In this document: positions 1 to 8,143 of the stretch, one piece after another | Layout of the letters: each line of letters begins with the position of its first letter | Position numbering within the stretch: position 1 is the first letter of the stretch | Source: Okeania sp. SIO2F4 | GTDB lineage: Bacteria; Cyanobacteriota; Cyanobacteriia; Cyanobacteriales; Microcoleaceae | Length of the DNA stretch: 35,473 nt | Reading direction: 5' to 3' | NCBI RefSeq assembly: GCF_010672385.1 | Contig: NZ_JAAHGT010000026.1 | Location: forward strand, 1-35,473 | Position numbers and translations under genes: made by a program | Notes under the pieces: generated by a model | Database searches by the model: none | What the model was told of the DNA's origin: nothing | Seen by the model: only the letters and a program-made list of their open reading frames with translations

Positions 1-1
1 G

Positions 2-184
2 TACGATGGCCTTTCGGCTGACGATCAGGCCGCAGTGCCCAAGCAAATCGTCAAGATGCTCGAAGAACGGGCGGTCGGATACGATTTCAACGGCTATCGC
101 GACGCCCCGCCAAGCCTTCGCATCTGGTGCGGCGGCACTCTGGAACAAGAGGACATCAAGCGTCTCCTGCCCTGGATCGAGTGA
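2..184 (+). CDS. serC: Phosphoserine aminotransferase, C-terminal end (partial)
   Basis: Open from the window edge to TGA at 182-184, giving 60 residues. The motif YRDAPPSLRIWCG followed by a short helix and LLPWIE is the usual end of alphaproteobacterial-type SerC, the PLP enzyme that makes 3-phosphoserine from 3-phosphohydroxypyruvate and glutamate in serine synthesis. The piece is clearly GC-rich, with many GCC, GTC, CGC and CTC codons, unlike the AT-rich genes that follow. It ends only a few bases before cyanobacterial-type sequence begins in the same frame. The family call rests on this short but characteristic tail. Whether the piece belongs to this genome at all is doubtful (see findings). 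Confidence 0.72.
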   Translation, partial: YDGLSADDQAAVPKQIVKMLEERAVGYDFNGYRDAPPSLRIWCGGTLEQEDIKRLLPWIE

Positions 185-208
185 GGTCAAAGTGCTTTCT
201 TAAATTTA

Positions 209-598
209 ATGTTAATGTGTGCGGGTATTGGTAGTCCGGGTACTTTAGCGGAGGTGCTTAGAGGTTATACTGGGGATAAAAAAGCACCTCAATTGATTGA
301 TGATGATGAAGTAATTCATGCTAAACCTCTACCACCCCTAAAAGGTTCATTTTTTAATCTAGCAGGTGGAAAAGGTTTTCAACGTCCTTTTGAACTAGCG
401 ACACTGAGGTTAAGAAATATGACCGAAGTTCTTAGTAATTGGTCAACTTATGTGCCTAATTCTGCCTATTTAACCCAAAGAGGCGCAACTTTTCTATTTG
501 ATAACCAGGGGAATTTACTGTATAAATATTGCGATCGCGGCATTTTGGGTTTTGCTGAGAATAAAAGTAATCCTTTATCTTTTTTAAATAGGGAGTAG
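209..598 (+). CDS. Peroxiredoxin-like (AhpC/TSA-type) protein, N-terminally truncated
   Basis: 129 residues from the first ATG; the same frame is open from 185, directly after the serC stop. It matches the C-terminal half of the cyanobacterial peroxiredoxin-like AhpC/TSA_2 family: GIGSPGTLAEVLRGYTGD, then KPLPPLKGSFFNLAGGKGFQ, RPFELATLRLRNMTEVLSNW and a final GATFLFDNQGNLLYKY strand. The N-terminal thioredoxin-fold half, which would hold any redox cysteine, is missing. The family is normally about twice this length, so the gene is broken at its 5' side and probably not functional. No ribosome-binding site precedes the ATG. The last residues (NRE and the TAG stop) are already made of the 7-bp GGGAGTA repeat. 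Confidence 0.75.
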   Translation: MLMCAGIGSPGTLAEVLRGYTGDKKAPQLIDDDEVIHAKPLPPLKGSFFNLAGGKGFQRPFELATLRLRNMTEVLSNWSTYVPNSAYLTQRGATFLFDNQGNLLYKYCDRGILGFAENKSNPLSFLNRE

Positions 599-657
599 GG
601 AATAGAGAACAGGGAGTAGGGAGTAGGGAGTAGGGAGTAGGGAACAGGGAACAGAAA
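588..657. repeat. Heptanucleotide array (GGGAGTA and variants)
   Basis: About nine 7-bp units (GGGAGTA, GGGAATA, GGGAACA variants) begin inside the last codons of the peroxiredoxin-like gene and run to ~657. This is the short tandemly repeated repetitive (STRR) class known from filamentous cyanobacteria. The same unit recurs at ~10373, 11062, 12493, 22413, 23604 and 24413. Confidence 0.9.
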
Positions 658-763
658 ATCAGGAATAATATCATGTCCGCTTAATTGGCGATCAAAAAAA
701 TTTCTCCCCCTAATACCTTCTTTCTCCCTCCTGACTCCTGACTCCTACCCTTACCCATAAGAC

Positions 764-1438
764 TTATTCAGCAAACCCTAATAAACGTTGTAGAGAAATG
801 CTTGCTGCTTGAGATACTTGAGGATGAGTATCTTTTTCTAAGTATTTCAAAGCAGATATACTCTTGGGAGTAGACATATTTCCTAACGCTTCTGCTAACC
901 TTTGACGAATCAACCAATCTTCCGAAAGAGTAAACTTCAGAATATGATCTACTGCTTCTAAATCTCCAATTTCTCCTAAAGCAGCGATCGCTGCTTGTTG
1001 TATTACCAACTCCTGACTGTCTAGCGCTTCTATCAATAAATCATGAGCACGTTTATCTTTCAGGTTTCCCAGAGCAACTGCTGCACTAAACCGTACTAAC
1101 CAACTGGTATCTTCATAAAATGCTCGTGCTAGAGGTTCAAATGCTCTAATATCCTCCAGATAACCTAAAGCTCCTGCTGCATCAGCACGGACACCATAAT
1201 CTGCATCTTTTTCTAATAATTCTACTAAAATTGGATAGCACTCTTCTGTCTGTTTGACTCCCAGAGCAAATACTGCCATAGAGCGTACTGGTAAGTTGGG
1301 GTCATACAATACTTTTTTGATTAGAGGAACCGCTTCAGTCGCAGATACTTCTCGTAGATGAGCAAGAGCAAGGAGGCGATCGCGGGAATTTTCGCTATCT
1401 AGTTGAGCTGATATTTGTTCTAAACTCAGATTTTGCAT
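764..1438 (-). CDS. nblB: HEAT-repeat protein, NblB-like (phycobilisome degradation / bilin lyase-like)
   Basis: 224 residues made almost wholly of HEAT-type helical pairs, with recurring A..ALG.L and VR..AA.ALG patterns across about six repeats from residue 15 to the end. Length and organisation match cyanobacterial NblB (about 220 aa), a CpcE/F- and PBS-lyase-like protein needed for phycobilisome breakdown in nutrient stress, probably by binding or detaching bilin chromophores. No membrane or signal segment, so cytoplasmic. ATG start at 1438; no clear Shine-Dalgarno. The terminal LGFAE and stop coincide with a sequence (TTAGGGTTTGCTGAATAAGTC) resembling a dispersed repeat end also seen near 24470. 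The HEAT/PBS-lyase class is certain; NblB over a generic bilin-lyase paralogue is likely but not proven. Confidence 0.75.
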   Translation of the reverse strand: MQNLSLEQISAQLDSENSRDRLLALAHLREVSATEAVPLIKKVLYDPNLPVRSMAVFALGVKQTEECYPILVELLEKDADYGVRADAAGALGYLEDIRAFEPLARAFYEDTSWLVRFSAAVALGNLKDKRAHDLLIEALDSQELVIQQAAIAALGEIGDLEAVDHILKFTLSEDWLIRQRLAEALGNMSTPKSISALKYLEKDTHPQVSQAASISLQRLLGFAE

Positions 1439-1488
1439 ATTTGGCCTTTATTTTATAAAACTTTACATTTAGTTTATATTATAATCAA

Positions 1489-1716
1489 TAGACATCTCCA
1501 GAAAAGAGGGAACACTTAACTGGGAACAGGGAATAGGAATTGATAATTTCTGGATAATAATTGACTTTACTTTTGATTTTTGGAGATGTCTAATAGACTA
1601 ATTTTATTCTTTAAAAGAGGGAACAGGGAATAGGGAGGAGGAATTGATAATTTCTGGATAATAATTGACTTTACTTTTGATTTTTGGAGATGTCTAATAG
1701 ACTAATTTTATTCTTT
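1489..1716. repeat. Duplicated 104-bp unit with TAGACATCTCCA inverted ends
   Basis: TAGACATCTCCA at 1489-1500 is repeated in inverse at 1581-1592, delimiting a 104-bp unit. The right 78 bp (1535-1612) recurs exactly at 1639-1716, a 104-bp offset. The interior contains GGGAACA/GGGAATA heptamers and ACTTAAC heptamers. A diverged relative (GGATAATTGATTTG to GGAGATATCTAATA) lies at ~12568-12610, and GGAGATATCTATA at ~17578. It looks like a miniature non-coding element that was duplicated in tandem. Confidence 0.75.
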
Positions 1717-1901
1717 TGATTGTTTAGTTGTCATCAATATGTTTGACTTTCCTCGGCTAATAACTTAAGTCATCTTTGAGATGACTCTCGATTCGTATGT
1801 CATCTTTTTAGATTGTGGTTAATTAATGAACCTGGTATAAGTATGTTATACCAAATATCAAAAGTCTTGCTACATCTCCTTGAGAGTAGGTCGGAGAGAG
1901 T

Positions 1902-2246
1902 AGTTCAACAATTAATAATTAATAATTAATAATTAATAATTAATTATTACCTCTTCTTGAAAACGGATAGGATTGACTCAAAGAAAAATTTTTTCTTCTC
2001 TTGCTCGATTGGATATGGCGTTTAGCGCTCCGCACAACGCGCGTTTTTCAAGTCGCTCCGCGAAACGCGGAGCGACTTGAATTGCGTTTCGCTTTCCTAC
2101 GGAATAATTGCGCAAACGCGACATGAAACGCGGCTCTGTCAAGAGCGGGAGAACTCGCCATCCCATCCGTTTGTCATGCTCCGCTTGCCGACCGCTTGTT
2201 TCTCCACGGCGAGTGAGAGGCTTTAAACCTTAATTTTTCGGTAAAT
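1902..2246 (+). repeat. Dispersed modular element, copy 1 (forward)
   Basis: Begins GTTCAACAATTAATAATT, holds an (AATTAAT)n array at ~1909-1946, then ATTACCTCTTCTTGAAAACGG, a core with CGATTGGATATGGCG, a GC-rich stretch with CATCCCATCCG and CATGCTCCGCTTGCCGACCG, and ends GAGGCTTTAAACC followed by TTAATTTTTCGGTAAA. Same order as the copies at 15928-16152 (inverse), 18171-18448 and 23698-23952 (inverse). The GC-rich centre contains the palindrome CGCTCCGCGAAACGCGGAGCG. No convincing protein is encoded. Confidence 0.75.
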
Positions 2247-2407
2247 TAGAGATAAGATATCTTGGTTTAATGCTGATAATCCTTAAAAAAATTACTGAAC
2301 TATTATTATTAGTTAATAACTGAAGTATTGATGAAGTAGAGTATTATTTTTGGGAATTGGTATTAGGGGGCAAAAGCCAAACTACAAACAAACTAATAAG
2401 ATGAAAA

Positions 2408-2608
2408 TTAATCATAATTAGCTAACTCTTGTTCTGTGGTGAGGCGATCGCTCAAAGGATGTTCTGGCGAAAAAAATTCTTCGCGGAAGTCGATGTAATT
2501 AAAATTTTTTGGTAATTTTGCAGCTAAATTATTTCTTTCTCTCTGTGTAAAAATATTTTAATAATACTCACAATCTAATTCAGCGATTAAATATATCTCC
2601 CAATCGTC
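2408..2608 (-). pseudogene. Remnant of a protein gene with an internal stop
   Basis: Read on the minus strand, the same frame gives a protein-like segment (DDWEIYLIAELDCEYY), then TAA, then about 49 protein-like residues ending SDRLTTEQELANYD and a stop at 2408-2410. There is no start codon upstream: the frame is closed at 2609, and the inverted-repeat element at 2626-2748 lies just beyond on the 5' side. I read this as the decayed C-terminal end of a cyanobacterial protein. The family is not recognised. It could also be chance reading, but the amino-acid composition and the HIP1-containing codons argue for former coding. Confidence 0.4.
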
Positions 2609-2625
2609 CTAATGCCAATCAATCT

Positions 2626-2748
2626 AATATAGCAATTCCCATACTGGTAAGGTACAAAATTTTAGGTTTGAGGGAACACTTAACACTTAACAGGGAACAG
2701 AAAAGAAGAAAAACAACTGTACCTCATAACTTTGGGAATTGCTATATT
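2626..2748. mobile_element. MITE-like element with TATAGCAATTCCC ends (copy A)
   Basis: A perfect 15-bp inverted repeat, AATATAGCAATTCCC at 2626-2640 and its complement at 2734-2748, bounds a 123-bp segment. Homology of the arms continues imperfectly inward (GGTAAGGTAC against GAGGTACAG). The centre holds ACTTAAC and GGGAACA heptamers. It belongs with the elements at 13589-13726 and 17587-17724, whose ends read TATAGCAATCC. It encodes nothing, so it is a non-autonomous miniature element by inference. Confidence 0.75.
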
Positions 2749-2778
2749 TCTGGTGTCGGAGGATAGCTAAAAGAAGTC

Positions 2779-2822
2779 AAAATTCAAAAGTTAAAAGTTA
2801 AAAATTAAAAGTTAAAAGTTAG
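2779..2822. repeat. AAAAGTT heptanucleotide array
   Basis: Roughly six degenerate 7-bp units of AAAAGTT / AAAATTA. The rest of the gap to 2999 holds only ACTGATAA-like fragments and no supportable gene. Confidence 0.8.
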
Positions 2823-2999
2823 ATAGGGGGGAGTTGTCGGATTGGCGACAAACAAAAGTTAAATTTTTGCTGTAACTGAAAACTAATAGCTGAAAACTGA
2901 TAATTGATATAACCAAGAAAGAATTTGCCCTTAATAATTACTAATGATGAATCAAGATCGGGGGAATGTTTTTCCAACTCTTCCCTGCTATAACTGAAA

Positions 3000-4967
3000 T
3001 TATGTTTCATCTTCAGCGATCGTAATCAGTTCATCTGCAAGAGTTAGAGAAAACTTAGCATCCAAACTAGGAGCTAAATAAATACCAAAATTCTTATCTT
3101 TATCTTGAGCTTGAGAATCTATTTTCACACCAACACAAATTTCATCACGAGATTGAGCAGCAAATACACAATCAGCAAAAGATAATTTACCAATCTTTTC
3201 AGGAGGAAAGAAAAGCTCTATAGTTTTAATATACATTTCACTACCTTCTGCCGAAAATAGATCGCGGTAAACTAACATTACACCTGGATCTTGAGATACC
3301 TGAGCTAAAATTTTAGACACAAATTGATTTGATAGCAGAAAATCTTGAACCCCAGCTTTAATTACCAAATCTGTTTCCTCCGAGTCAGCAAGTTCTACCA
3401 CTAATTCTGTTGTAACTGGGTTTCCAGTTTCCTCCTTATATTCTTGGAATATTTGCCTAATTTCTAGTAATGTCGTCAGAGTTTTAGCATCAATTTCTTC
3501 AGAATTTTTACCTTTACTAGCTAAAATTGAGATACTATTATATTTATATAATTCGAGAGTTTTGAGTTCTTCAACAACATCTACATTTATTTGCCTAATT
3601 TGCATTAAAACTTGGGGATAAGCTTGACGAATTTCGTCAAACTTAGTTTCAATTTCCGATGTTAATTTATGAATTGCTAGATTAATTTCTGAACCTTCAA
3701 CTACATATTTAGCATATTCTCGGAGACAGATAGGAGTTTTTGAGTTCCAACCAATAATCAAATGTTTTTCTGTTTTTTTGTCAATAGTTTTTCTGAAGTC
3801 AACATAACCTAACACTTGAGGCTTAACTAAAGGTTCTTGGTGAAATTTTATTTGGGAATCATCTTCTGCTAAAACAATAATTGATTCAGCATCTTTTAAC
3901 TGATAATTGCTATCTGGTTTGATAATTACATCGCCACTTTTATCTAGCACACCGATAGGGATACTTTGATAAAAATGAAAATTTAATTCATAAAAGCTGA
4001 GGTTTTGCCAATCAACTTGAGGACGGTAAATATAAATTTCATTTCCAGCAAAACCAACTAAATTTAAGTATACTGTTGCTAACCCTACAGACCGTGAAGT
4101 TTGGACTAAAATTCTTGCTAAAATATCAGATTCATCCAAAGTAGTTACAGCTTCAGGAGCAATAGTTTTAGCTAAAATACGATATTGTTCTGAGCGAATT
4201 TCAGCTATTATTGGTGGTAGAGAAGATTTTTTTTCTTCATTAGCTGCTACAGTTGCTAAAATTGCTTTAACAACTCTCGCATCGGATAACTTTTTTACAT
4301 CTTGTGTATCCGAACCTTTAGCATTATTTAAAACAACTACCGATCTAGCAACTTTAACTCCTACTTTATTCAGATTATTTATATTTGTTACTACTCCATT
4401 ACGAGTAACTACTCTAGTAGTTTTTAAATCTCCTAATTTTTCCCGAAGAAAATCATCCATATATTCCTTATCTTTTTCTGATAGGATGACAATTGCTGCA
4501 TCAGATTCTGATTCATTTGCTATTACTAGCTCAGTAATAATATCTACAATTCTGTCATTAAAACCTAAGATTAAAGTATGGTTTTGTTCTACTACTAAAC
4601 TTTTTCCTTTTTTCAGCAAAGTCAGTCGTGATTCAAATTCTTGAGTAATAAAAGCTACTAAACTAGAGAAAAGTACCAAACCTAGAAAAATAGTTAAAAC
4701 CCCTATAGTTTTAGTGGCAAAATTTGCCTCGTCTCCCGTGTCTCTGAGACCGATGAGTTGTACAAATACATCCCAAAGCAAATCACTTTCTAAATCTTGA
4801 TTTGGGAAAATCCACTCAGAGAGGTAACGTATACCCGTCATTAATAGGAAAGTCCCAAAAAATGCTGACACTAATGCCAGAAATACCGAGAACCCACCCT
4901 TTGACATAAAGTTGTCAAATTTATACTGAAACTGTTCTTGCCAGGAAAATTTACTTTGAGCAGACAT
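3000..4967 (-). CDS. CASTOR/POLLUX-type ion channel with RCK/TrkA-N domains
   Basis: 655 residues from ATG at 4967; a TTG five codons upstream would also be in frame, but the ATG gives the usual MSAQ-type start. Two membrane helices (about residues 27-48 and 88-110) flank a pore-loop-like stretch DVFVQLIGLRDTGDEA. Next comes a large cytoplasmic part with two Rossmann-like RCK units: HTLILGFNDRIVDIITEL at ~135 and HLIIGWNSKTPICLREYA at ~405. This is the architecture of plant CASTOR/POLLUX and the bacterial proteins related to them, gated cation channels regulated by ligand binding to the RCK ring. Selectivity (K+ or Ca2+) cannot be read from this loop; it lacks a GYGD filter. It is transcribed alone, toward a repeat-filled gap. 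Confidence 0.85.
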   Translation of the reverse strand: MSAQSKFSWQEQFQYKFDNFMSKGGFSVFLALVSAFFGTFLLMTGIRYLSEWIFPNQDLESDLLWDVFVQLIGLRDTGDEANFATKTIGVLTIFLGLVLFSSLVAFITQEFESRLTLLKKGKSLVVEQNHTLILGFNDRIVDIITELVIANESESDAAIVILSEKDKEYMDDFLREKLGDLKTTRVVTRNGVVTNINNLNKVGVKVARSVVVLNNAKGSDTQDVKKLSDARVVKAILATVAANEEKKSSLPPIIAEIRSEQYRILAKTIAPEAVTTLDESDILARILVQTSRSVGLATVYLNLVGFAGNEIYIYRPQVDWQNLSFYELNFHFYQSIPIGVLDKSGDVIIKPDSNYQLKDAESIIVLAEDDSQIKFHQEPLVKPQVLGYVDFRKTIDKKTEKHLIIGWNSKTPICLREYAKYVVEGSEINLAIHKLTSEIETKFDEIRQAYPQVLMQIRQINVDVVEELKTLELYKYNSISILASKGKNSEEIDAKTLTTLLEIRQIFQEYKEETGNPVTTELVVELADSEETDLVIKAGVQDFLLSNQFVSKILAQVSQDPGVMLVYRDLFSAEGSEMYIKTIELFFPPEKIGKLSFADCVFAAQSRDEICVGVKIDSQAQDKDKNFGIYLAPSLDAKFSLTLADELITIAEDET

Positions 4968-5238
4968 AGATTTTTTTTTCAAACTAATATAACTTTACAC
5001 CAAGCTGCTTATATATATCCGACTACGTTAGATAACTATAATTTGATTTGTCATTGATATAGCGCTACTTGAATCGGGAATAGGGAACACTTAACTGGGA
5101 ACAGTAGACTATCAAAGGGTTTCATGATTTATAACTGTCCGCGCCCTTTGCTTCGACTGCTATAATTATACTATATATGTATGTTTAAAAAAATCGGGAA
5201 TTTTTCAGCAAAACTTCTAGACTGAAGAACCATTAAAA

Positions 5239-5270
5239 AGCAACATAGGTAATTAACTACCTATGTTGCT
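5239..5270 (-). terminator. 13-bp perfect hairpin, possible terminator for the minus strand
   Basis: AGCAACATAGGTA (5239-5251) and TACCTATGTTGCT (5258-5270) form a perfect 13-bp stem with a 6-nt loop. Read on the minus strand it is followed by TTTTAATGG, a weak U-run, so it could end transcription from the MscS gene about 600 bp upstream. It could equally be part of a small RNA or a repeat. Confidence 0.5.
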
Positions 5271-5601
5271 GCCAAAAATGTTTAAAAAATTCTTAGGGAT
5301 GTATCAATAAGTTTTAGAGTCTCAGCACATATTCTTCTTGTAAATAGACAAATTTAATTTTTTTTCAGAGAATATTTTTGTCTAGGAAGATAGGAAAATT
5401 GGAAAAAAATCTACTATTAATCTACATATAGTAAAAGGGAGGAGAAAAGAGCAAATATTAACTTAAATCAAGTTTAACAGCATCCCTATTGTCTAGCGAA
5501 TGGAGTTCAATTATACGTATAACCCCACCGTTCCATCTCCTCATCTCTCCATCTTCCTATCAATCTTTGCTAGCCAACATTAATGTATTTCATATTATAT
5601 A

Positions 5602-5716
5602 GAATCCGGTTATATAGTATATGTTGATAATTCTATAATTACTTCAATCCCCCCATCCCCTCATCCCCCCATCTCCCCATCTCTGCCAACTATACAATAG
5701 GTATTCAACCGGATTT
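5602..5716. repeat. Inverted-repeat element with AATCCGGTT ends
   Basis: AGAATCCGGTTATATAG at the left is mirrored by AACCGGATTTGATAT at the right; the arms share AATCCGGTT exactly and more loosely beyond it. The centre is CCCCATC-type heptamers. A single AGAATCCGGTTGA end recurs at ~32078. Interpreted as a MITE-like remnant. Confidence 0.5.
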
Positions 5717-5874
5717 GATATTAGATGCTCTGATACCAAAAGATATGATATTAATGCAGTGGTAGCAATATTGCTAAACTTAAATTATGATATCCCAATT
5801 TTTTGACTACAGTGAGGATAAATTAGTCTGGCTTTAATCCCAACAATTGAGGTAGATTTAGTTACGATCGGGAC

Positions 5875-7071
5875 TTACCCCATATCAAAATCTGTAGGGG
5901 CTGATGGTGATTCCTCCCTACTATAGATGGTTCTGGGTAAGTCATGATTATCCTTAATTGCCATTTTCATATTTTTTGTATAGGTCTCTTGGTCAGTAAT
6001 GATATAGAGATTATGAGTAGAAATACCCTCTTTTTCAAATAATCTCATTACACTCAAGTGAAATTTATTCTGATCGCGTCCGTAACCAGTAGGAAGATGA
6101 TATGCAACATATTTAATTACACGAGCATCACCTTCTAGACCTTGGAACATTACATAATACTCTAGAAAAGTACCCATAGTTTTAAATATTTCATCAATAC
6201 CCGCCATAATTATCTCTACTTGGTCTGCTGTAATGCCAGTAATTTTAAACTTTCCTGTGAATCCCCATTCATCAACATCAGCCCTATTTTGAGACCAGTT
6301 ATCTACAATACCACTCACCATTCTAGAATTAGGCATTTTAATAATAGAACCCCACTCCCATGAATACAATTTTGTAGTTCTTAAGCCTATTTCTACTACC
6401 TGAAAAAAACCACTTAACCCTGAAACTCCTATCCACTCACCAGGTTTGTACAATCTATCAGTATATATAATTACAGCACAACACCAGTCATAGATAATAT
6501 CTTTGAACAACAAACCTAGAGCAACACCAGCACCACCAAGCAAACCAATAAGAGCTCCTGCAGATGTTCCTAAAAATACTTCTGCTGCTTTAATAGATAC
6601 CACAACAATTGCTGCGATCCGAAATAGTCTTGGGAAATAAGGAACAAGCAAATCATCAAGGTCTGTTTGAGTATGCATAGTTAGGTACTGTAGTAAATTA
6701 CCCAGCAAAGGAGCTGCATTGTAAGTCACATAGGCACCCAGAGTAATAAAGGCTAAACCAAAAATATCAGTGATTATTTCTTGTAACTGAGAACTCAAAT
6801 ATTCTATTAAAATAATCTTTATTATCCATAGTCCAACTACCAAAATTAACCATGATAGGGGCTTTTTGATAATAGCAATTAATTGATCGTCTAAGTCAGA
6901 TTCAGTGTTGGCAACAAGAGCTTCGATCCGCTTAATGATTATTTCAGCAATAATTCCCTGTAGTATTGCTGTTAACAGCAGCACGCCAAATGCAATTAAT
7001 AGTTTATATGCGGGTATACCAGCAATACTAATTCCTTCAAGACTTTTCCAAAATGTTTCTAAGAATTCCAT
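5875..7071 (-). CDS. MscS-family mechanosensitive ion channel
   Basis: 398 residues. The start is ATG at 7071, because GAGGAA lies 5 nt before it, although TTG at 7089 is in frame. N-terminal helices at about residues 20-42, 68-90 and 98-120 are followed by the MscS core: a pore-lining helix with GALIGLLGGAGVALGLLFKD, then the beta domain with YTDRLYKPGEWIGVSG and the IKMPNSRMVSGIVDNWSQ strand typical of MscS (I/LPN motif), and a mixed alpha/beta C-terminal domain. Such channels release solutes on hypo-osmotic shock. It is larger than E. coli MscS (286 aa) because of extra N-terminal helices, as in MscM-like relatives. It sits between a CASTOR/POLLUX channel and a Cache-channel fusion. Confidence 0.88.
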   Translation of the reverse strand: MEFLETFWKSLEGISIAGIPAYKLLIAFGVLLLTAILQGIIAEIIIKRIEALVANTESDLDDQLIAIIKKPLSWLILVVGLWIIKIILIEYLSSQLQEIITDIFGLAFITLGAYVTYNAAPLLGNLLQYLTMHTQTDLDDLLVPYFPRLFRIAAIVVVSIKAAEVFLGTSAGALIGLLGGAGVALGLLFKDIIYDWCCAVIIYTDRLYKPGEWIGVSGLSGFFQVVEIGLRTTKLYSWEWGSIIKMPNSRMVSGIVDNWSQNRADVDEWGFTGKFKITGITADQVEIIMAGIDEIFKTMGTFLEYYVMFQGLEGDARVIKYVAYHLPTGYGRDQNKFHLSVMRLFEKEGISTHNLYIITDQETYTKNMKMAIKDNHDLPRTIYSREESPSAPTDFDMG

Positions 7072-8143
7072 TCTTTGTTCCTCGATCAAATTTCAATTTA
7101 GGTATTGTTTCTCAGGATAAAATACTTTCTACTCTAGTCAACTGAGGGATAGTCTGATGCCAAGTATAAGCCAAGCTTCCGAAACAAAAAGTTATACTTT
7201 TTGACTGAATATGGTTTATATTGTGCTTTTATACTTTACCAATAATCTTTTTATACAAAGTGCTAAGAAAATTAAGTTTTTCTTAAAATTGTTAGACTTT
7301 GAAGTAAAGTTGCAGTTTTTTTGTTATTCTCCCACAGTTATTTGTCTAGCTAGTAGAAAATTATATAATTGTTTCTTAATCTAAAACTCATAGTCACCGA
7401 CTATAATTTCAATATCCTTGCCATAGCCTGATATTTATACTTGATAATTACTTGTATTATTTGGCCTGGTTTTCAAAATTTGCCTAGAAATCTAGAGAAT
7501 TTAGATTAATAACAGAAATAGTTTTGCTAAATGAGGATAAATGATTTATACCAGGATTGTCAATGGGGAATGAGGGGTCATTTCAGTTATCAGTTATCAG
7601 TTATCAGTTATCAGTACCTCTGCAATCAGGAGGGTTGACACCAGGAATATTCTCTTTTTTTATCCCCAATTTTTTGGTCAAAAAATTAGGATTTTGGTTT
7701 GTGAGTAATCCTGGACAAAGATATTCCTATTTATTCTTGTATAGATAGATACTTTTGTATATATAAATAGACTTGCTGTTATAACTATTGATAGCTTAAT
7801 AGTACAACATGATAAATGTTAGGCATAAAACCAATAATCTAATAATACTTGAGTCAAAGTCTTATTTGAGCCTTCAATTCTCAATATCATCAAATTTTGC
7901 TTGTTATCAAAGCAGACAATTAAAATTGGGGAAAATCTATATTTATCTCCCTATATTTGTTGGTAAAATCTCAAATTACCTATAACTCATATATTTAGAT
8001 AGGAGAAATAGTTATTCACAGAAATATGATGGGGATAGCCGAGGCGATCGCTGCTTCATAAACACTAATAAACTAAGCTAAAAATCGTCAACATTCTCTG
8101 ATATTGTTTCCACAAACAAAAATTATATAGGCAAATAAAGATT
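7072..8143. other. Repeat-poor gap upstream of the Cache-channel gene
   Basis: About 1.07 kb without a supportable gene on either strand. It holds an (AGTTATC)n array at 7583-7614, one HIP1 site at ~8044, and otherwise AT-rich sequence. Promoters for the divergent mscS-like (left) and Cache-channel (right) genes should lie here, but no convincing -10/-35 pair stands out. Confidence 0.5.
7583..7614. repeat. AGTTATC heptanucleotide array
   Basis: Four and a half units, with GTCATTTC on one side and AGTACCTCTGCAAT on the other. The inverse of the same arrangement (TTGCAGAGGTAC, then ACTGATA units, then GAAACGAC) occurs at 24130-24182. Confidence 0.85.

Larger units (their letters stand above)
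4968..5874. other. Gene-free gap between two channel genes
   Basis: 907 bp with no supportable coding frame. It contains TATAGCGCTAC plus heptamers at ~5058-5105, a strong hairpin at 5239-5270, polypyrimidine CCCCATC/CTCCATC heptamers at ~5530-5560 and ~5647-5690, and an AATCCGGTT inverted-repeat element at 5602-5716. Confidence 0.6.

Noticed and set aside
540-785. Similarity between GGGTTTTGCTGAGAAT in the peroxiredoxin-like gene and the NblB-like gene end, as an inverted-repeat pair
   Set aside because: GILGFAEN is a conserved part of the peroxiredoxin-like family, so the match is most likely coincidence.
1978-2166. 62-aa minus-strand frame in the GC-rich centre of repeat copy 1
   Set aside because: It reads through the palindromic repeat core; the other copies do not conserve the frame.
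2819-3010. 63-aa minus-strand frame overlapping the end of the CASTOR/POLLUX gene
   Set aside because: It starts inside the upstream gene with an attractive overlap, but the second half is AAAAGTT/ACTGATAA repeat translation and the first half has no family pattern.
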